Source: Paenibacillus sp. NEAU-GSW1 (lineage in GTDB: Bacteria > Bacillota > Bacilli > Paenibacillales > Paenibacillaceae). Taken from it: a stretch of 62,873 nucleotides of DNA. Both the position numbers and the translations under genes were made by a program. The stretch is taken from assembly GCF_009737085.1 (NCBI RefSeq), contig NZ_WOVL01000031.1:1-62873 (forward strand), read 5' to 3'. Below, one piece after another: positions 58,883 through 62,873 of the stretch. The notes beneath the pieces are model-generated. The model saw only the letters and a list, made by a program, of their open reading frames with translations. It searched no databases and had not been told where the DNA came from. Numbering within the stretch: the stretch's first letter is position 1; every line of letters begins with the position of its first letter.

Positions 58883-59860
58883 CTAGAATAGACTTGATCC
58901 CGAAGTACGTTTGGCAATGTAGTTGCTGGAGAAGATCAGGATGACGGAAATGACGGACTGAATCAAATCGATCGCTGCCGCATAGGAGAATCTGCCGTCT
59001 CTTAATCCGACCTTAAACGCGTAGGTTTGCACGATTTCCGAGGTCGGACTGTTGATGCTGTTGCCGAACAGGAACGCCTGCTCGAAGTTGGAGCCGACCA
59101 GTCCTCCGCCCAGAATGCTTCCGATCGTCAGAATAAGTACGACAACAATCGTCCCTTTCATTCCGGGAAACGTAATATGGCGGATTCGAGCCAAGCGGCC
59201 CGCTCCGTCGATCTGCGCGGCTTCGTATAGCGAAGGGTTAATGCCCGCTATTGCGGCCAGAAAGATAATCGTCCACCAGCCCATTTCCTTCCAGACGGCA
59301 CTTCCCGTCGCTAGTCCCCAGAAGTAGTTGGGGTTGGTGAGCACGTCAAGCGGCTTGTCGATAAAGCCTAGCGTTATAAGCGCCTTATTGACCATCCCCA
59401 CATCAGTCGACAGGAAGGCGAAAGCGATACCTGCGACGACGACCCACGAGATGAAATGGGGCAAATAGCTAATCGTTTGAACGATACGCTTAAATCGCAA
59501 ATGCTTTACTTCACTTAATAGAACGGCTAGCAATATTGGAGCCGGAAAAGCAAAAAAGACTTTTAGCAGACTTAATACCAGCGTATTTCGAACGATCGTT
59601 CCGAACTGATAGTCGCTAAAGAACTCCTTGAAATGCTTCAATCCCACCCAATCGCTCGTAAAAATGCCCTTGATCCCGGTAGAGATGGAATACTGCTTGA
59701 AAGCCATTAGAATGCCGAACATCGGCGTGTAGGCAAAGACCAACAAAAAAACCATGCCAAGCCCGACGAAAAGATGCAGCGTTTTTTGTTTTTTGAACCG
59801 CTTCCAAAACCGTTGTTCTGCTTTCCCCTTAATTCCGGTTACCCCAGTATCCAACTCCAT
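58883..59860 (-). CDS. carbohydrate ABC transporter permease, LplB type (set 3)
   Basis: The 325-residue permease contains VWKEMGWWTIIFLAAIAG and the EAA loop YEAAQIDGAGRLARIRHITFPG. ATG 59860 was chosen because GGAGGAG lies eight nucleotides upstream; the frame is open for 15 more codons without a signal. It is the first gene of set 3. Its charged N-terminal extension (about 30 residues before the first helix) is longer than in set 1. Confidence 0.92.
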   Translation of the reverse strand: MELDTGVTGIKGKAEQRFWKRFKKQKTLHLFVGLGMVFLLVFAYTPMFGILMAFKQYSISTGIKGIFTSDWVGLKHFKEFFSDYQFGTIVRNTLVLSLLKVFFAFPAPILLAVLLSEVKHLRFKRIVQTISYLPHFISWVVVAGIAFAFLSTDVGMVNKALITLGFIDKPLDVLTNPNYFWGLATGSAVWKEMGWWTIIFLAAIAGINPSLYEAAQIDGAGRLARIRHITFPGMKGTIVVVLILTIGSILGGGLVGSNFEQAFLFGNSINSPTSEIVQTYAFKVGLRDGRFSYAAAIDLIQSVISVILIFSSNYIAKRTSGSSLF

Positions 59861-59993
59861 ATCTTCTGCTCCTCCTTTGCTATCAGTGTACGCCCGAGGG
59901 ATCAAGCGTTGATAGCCAACATTTTTAAGAAAGCGTTGTCATTTTTAAAGATCGCAGCTGACGCGGCTCACTTCAGGATCTAAGAACGGTCAT

Positions 59994-60033
59994 AAAAAAG
60001 ACAATCCACGCCAAAGAGCGGATTGTCTTTTTT
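59994..60033. terminator. bidirectional terminator
   Basis: AAAAAAGACAATCC (59994-60007) pairs perfectly with GGATTGTCTTTTTT (60020-60033). It ends transcripts from the GH3 side. Confidence 0.85.
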
Positions 60034-60069
60034 AACTATTGATTGAAGGGAATAAGGCATTATTTTATA

Positions 60070-60146
60070 ACGAATTAAGACGCAGTTCATAAAAATACTG
60101 CACAATTGGATGCTTTAACTTTATCTTCTCACCACATGTAATCCTC
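60070..60146 (-). pseudogene. gutted copy of the SF0329-family gene
   Basis: The minus strand has GGAGGATTACATG, matching the start region GGAGGATTGCATG of the intact gene at 17989. It jumps at once to GAGAAGATAAAG and then EKIKLKHPIVQYFYELRL, matching that gene's C-terminus. The whole interior, roughly 165 codons, is missing. DNA identity over about 60 bp with 17425-17490 is high. The frame just upstream ends ICTIGTDN, so the copy once followed another gene. Confidence 0.75.
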
Positions 60147-60232
60147 CTAAGTTCAGTAACCGGTAATTATCTTTAATTAATTATCAGTACCTATAGTGCA
60201 TATTAGATCATAGCCCTTTATGATATCTTCCG

Positions 60233-62743
60233 TTATGATAGGACTGCCCCAGGCAGTTTCATAGTTTGTAACACTTGTGCCTGTAATCCAGTCGCCGGTA
60301 GATTCGAACGTATTCGGAACCAACCGAGAGACACCGGCCCATTCAAGACCAGGTACACGTCGTGCCGGCCGGAGACGCCTGTCAGTCCAAAGGAAAGGCT
60401 CCGCCATTCCTGTTCTCCGCCTCCCGGAATCTTGCACTTGCCTGCGACCGGACCGTCTGGTCCGTCCAATCGAACTTCAACCTCCGCATTCTCCACGGCA
60501 GCGGCCCGCAGCTCAATCGTGGAGATGCCTGCACCGAGTTCCGCGTCATGGAACGCAAGCCAGCCTCTATCGCCGTTTGCGACGGCGGCGCTTCCACCCT
60601 CGACACAATCGCCGAGATGAATGCCCTGGTACGCATCGTAGTTCGAAGCTCTGGTCACTTTCTTGAGATCGCGCGGCGGAATTGTCTCACCGAAGACCAT
60701 GAGACGGCCTTGAAGCCGCAGATCGCCGGAGGAAGTGCCGAGCATGACCGTGTACGCTCCGCCTTCAATGCAGAATCGGTCGCGCGTCACGTCCCAGATG
60801 GCCAGCGAGTCAAGCTGCAGACGGAACGTCACCTCCGCCGATTCTCCCGAAGCCAGAGATATCCGCTGGAAGTCCGCCAGTTGAAGGCGCGGGCGCTTAA
60901 CCCTGGAGGACTCTGCACGTACATAAAGCTGCACGACCTCTTCACCCTTACGGTTGCTTATGTTCGTCACGCGGCAGGCAACCAAGACTTCCGTATCTGT
61001 CCCAGCCTCAACGCGGTCCGACGACAAGTGCAGGGCTTCGTAACGGAAGTCGCTGTACGAGAGGCCGTGTCCGAACGGATATAGCGGCTCGCCCTCGAAA
61101 TACTGATACGTTCGGCCGCCACGAATGATGTCGTAATCCATGAAAGGCGGCAGTTGATCGACGGACTTGTACCATGTCATGTTCACGCGACCTGCGGGAT
61201 TGACATCGCCGAACAGAACGTCCGCAACGGCACGGCCCAGCTCCTGGCCCGCATGCGAGGTGTACACAATCGCCGGCGCCTTCTCCTGTAGAGCGTTCAG
61301 AGCGAAAGGATAGCTGCCGACGACCACTACGATCGTATTCGGGTTCGCCTCAAGTGCCGCAAGTGCCAGCTTTTCCTGCGATTCCGCCAGCTCGATGCCG
61401 GGCCTGTCCATCGACTCCTTGCCGTTGATCAGGGTATGATTGCCGACAAACACAATCGCCGCATCGGCGCTGCGAGCCGCGTCGACAGCTGCATCCATGC
61501 CGCTCGACACAATTTCAATCTCGAATGTGTAGGCCTGAAATCCGGTAACCGAACCGCCGGCCTCCGCTGCGCCTCCGACGTTGATCTCGTTCGCGGTCTC
61601 GGCCGCAAGGCCGTCACCGACGAGCAGCTTGCCCGTCTCTTCGTCGACCGTTACGGGCGTGCCGTTCCAGGTAGAGATGGTAACGAGCGAACTCCCCGGC
61701 TCTACGGGTTTCACCTGAAACACTTCCTTCGTAAACCATTCCCAAATTTGATGAGATGAAGCTTGCAAGGTCTTGTCATCCGTCGTCAGATAGCGGCCGT
61801 TCCGTTGTGCAATTAACGTGTGGCTGCCCCAGCCCCAATCCGTTATCTCGAACACGTCGCCTTCTTCCGCCCGCTCCGCGTCGGCTGAGAGCGTAATCTT
61901 CTCGTCGTTGCCGAACCGGACATACTGTCCGCTGCCGACAGCCTTTATGCGAACTAGATCAGTGCCGCCAGAGCACCTCACCTCGGTGCCTGTATTCGCC
62001 GCGAGCCTCTCACGGATTCCCTGCAGCGGCGTAACCGCATAAGACAGTGTGCCGCTGTACCAGTCGCGATAGACGACATCGGCAAGCGGTCCGATAACGG
62101 CAACATTGCTCAGCTTGTCAGCCTGCAGCGGCAGCGTCCGCCCGTCGTTCTTGAGCAATACGACGGCTTTCTGCACCGCCTCCCGAGCCAGCTCCGCATG
62201 CTCCGCCCGGAGGATCGCCGATTCGTCGATCGCAGCGTATGGATTCCGTTCCGCCGGGTCAAACTCCCCAAGCCGGAACCGGACGCGAAACGTGTTCCGA
62301 AGAGCGGCATCAAGATCATTTTCTGTCATTAGTCCGTCCGCCAGCGCCTCTCGAATCGCTTCCGTGACCACTGCGGCTTCGTCCGTAATGCTGTCGATTC
62401 CGCCGTCAATGATGGACCGGGCCACCGATTCCTTCAACGTATCCAAGTAACGGTGATCCCGAACGGTGCCCGTTACATCAAATGCATCGCTGACGACAAA
62501 GCCGTTCATTCCCCACTCGCGTTTAACTATGTCGACCGTATACCGGCTGAGGTTCGCCGGCACTCCGTTGATCGCATTGTATGCTGTCATCATGGACTGG
62601 GCCCCGCCTTCCTTGAACGGGATCTCGAACGCCTTCAAATAGTATTCCCGCAGGTTGCGCGGATCGAGGCTGACGGATGAATCTCCTCTTCCCGCCTCAT
62701 TATTGTTGCCGATAAAATGTTTCAGCGTGGCTACGGCCTTCAA
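60233..62743 (-). CDS. GH3 beta-glycosidase, N-terminally truncated, with inserted beta-trefoil-like and C-terminal CBM
   Basis: 836 residues are readable. It opens in mid-domain at KAVATLKHFIGNNNE, so about 150-180 N-terminal residues of the GH3 barrel are absent, although the nucleophile Asp in FVVSDAFDV is kept. The second GH3 domain carries an inserted segment with SGQYVRFGNDEKI and NGRYLTTDDKTL, a fascin/trefoil-like pattern. A fibronectin-like domain and a CBM6-like end (DVYLVLNGPVSLGWFR) follow. The last 20 residues are read out of phase with another frame. Upstream of 62745 the sequence is unrelated. The gene is probably inactive. Confidence 0.82.
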   Translation of the reverse strand: MKAVATLKHFIGNNNEAGRGDSSVSLDPRNLREYYLKAFEIPFKEGGAQSMMTAYNAINGVPANLSRYTVDIVKREWGMNGFVVSDAFDVTGTVRDHRYLDTLKESVARSIIDGGIDSITDEAAVVTEAIREALADGLMTENDLDAALRNTFRVRFRLGEFDPAERNPYAAIDESAILRAEHAELAREAVQKAVVLLKNDGRTLPLQADKLSNVAVIGPLADVVYRDWYSGTLSYAVTPLQGIRERLAANTGTEVRCSGGTDLVRIKAVGSGQYVRFGNDEKITLSADAERAEEGDVFEITDWGWGSHTLIAQRNGRYLTTDDKTLQASSHQIWEWFTKEVFQVKPVEPGSSLVTISTWNGTPVTVDEETGKLLVGDGLAAETANEINVGGAAEAGGSVTGFQAYTFEIEIVSSGMDAAVDAARSADAAIVFVGNHTLINGKESMDRPGIELAESQEKLALAALEANPNTIVVVVGSYPFALNALQEKAPAIVYTSHAGQELGRAVADVLFGDVNPAGRVNMTWYKSVDQLPPFMDYDIIRGGRTYQYFEGEPLYPFGHGLSYSDFRYEALHLSSDRVEAGTDTEVLVACRVTNISNRKGEEVVQLYVRAESSRVKRPRLQLADFQRISLASGESAEVTFRLQLDSLAIWDVTRDRFCIEGGAYTVMLGTSSGDLRLQGRLMVFGETIPPRDLKKVTRASNYDAYQGIHLGDCVEGGSAAVANGDRGWLAFHDAELGAGISTIELRAAAVENAEVEVRLDGPDGPVAGKCKIPGGGEQEWRSLSFGLTGVSGRHDVYLVLNGPVSLGWFRIRSNLPATGLQAQVLQTMKLPGAVLS

Positions 62744-62873
62744 ATAAAAACCAGCTAATGGTATGTCAAGCTAAGCTTTTTGAATGGCTTAAGATTTGCT
62801 ATACTAAAAAATAAGTACAACAAATAAACCTCCACGTGCATGGAAGTTTATGGAACTAATGAGTTATAAAGTG
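62744..62873 (+). other. foreign junction with promoter-like and hairpin sequence, possible mobile-element end
   Basis: GH3 homology stops near 62745. Rightward, TTTTGA-16-TATACT (about 62777-62804) forms a promoter. A hairpin AAACCTCCA/TGGAAGTTT with a 6-nt loop (about 62826-62849) comes next, then ATGAGTTATAAAGTG, which opens a frame at the window edge. A subterminal hairpin just before a short start resembles IS200/IS605 left ends, but the element is not identified. Confidence 0.35.

Noticed and set aside
1..62873. CRISPR arrays, tRNA and rRNA genes, prophage
   Set aside because: No regularly spaced repeats, tRNA-like cloverleaf sequences, rRNA segments or phage structural genes were recognised on reading.

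Overview
The window looks like chromosome of a Paenibacillus-type member of the Bacillota. The evidence is three cell-surface proteins with SLH domains, three YesM/YesN two-component pairs, three sugar importers encoded without an ATPase, frequent GTG and TTG starts with strong Shine-Dalgarno sites, CcpA-type cre sites, and many modular plant-polysaccharide enzymes. No rRNA, tRNA or CRISPR array was seen. This placement is an inference from gene content, not from a marker gene.

Layout. Positions 1-8.4 kb are mostly housekeeping: a possible gene tail, a 33-residue membrane peptide, uppP with a structured leader, an SLH-anchored serine hydrolase, a DUF3817 protein, adenine deaminase and a chemoreceptor. 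From 8.5 to 18 kb come a CE7 esterase, a heparinase II/III-like protein, thpR, an orphan nicotianamine-synthase-like gene, a GH2 enzyme with a divergent AraC regulator, and an SF0329-type gene.

The core runs from 18.5 to 62.7 kb, almost all on the minus strand. It holds a GH43 enzyme carrying both a cohesin and a dockerin, directly downstream of a single-cohesin SLH protein (18.5-23.5 kb). Next is transporter and two-component set 1 (23.9-31.0 kb). An intracellular GH43 / sialate-acetylesterase / CE1-like esterase operon with a divergent AraC regulator follows (31.2-36.6 kb). Then come a 1875-residue SLH-anchored clan GH-A protein (37.2-42.8 kb), an alpha-galactosidase locus with set 2 (43.2-53.6 kb), set 3 (53.7-59.9 kb), and a GH3 gene broken at its 5' end near the window edge.

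Taken together this is a hemicellulose (arabinoxylan, galactoside) utilisation region. Surface enzymes would cut polymer, three importers with their own sensor pairs would take up oligosaccharides, and cytoplasmic GH43, GH2, GH36, GH3 and esterases would finish degradation. The most unusual element is the cohesin-SLH gene beside an enzyme carrying both a cohesin and a dockerin, which looks like a minimal cellulosome-like system in a non-clostridial genome.

Reading the gaps shows gene erosion. There is the 5' end of a GH95 fucosidase gene (about 4.0 kb), a gutted sugar O-acetyltransferase gene (12.2-12.4 kb), a deleted copy of the SF0329 gene (60.1 kb) and possible tails of other genes.
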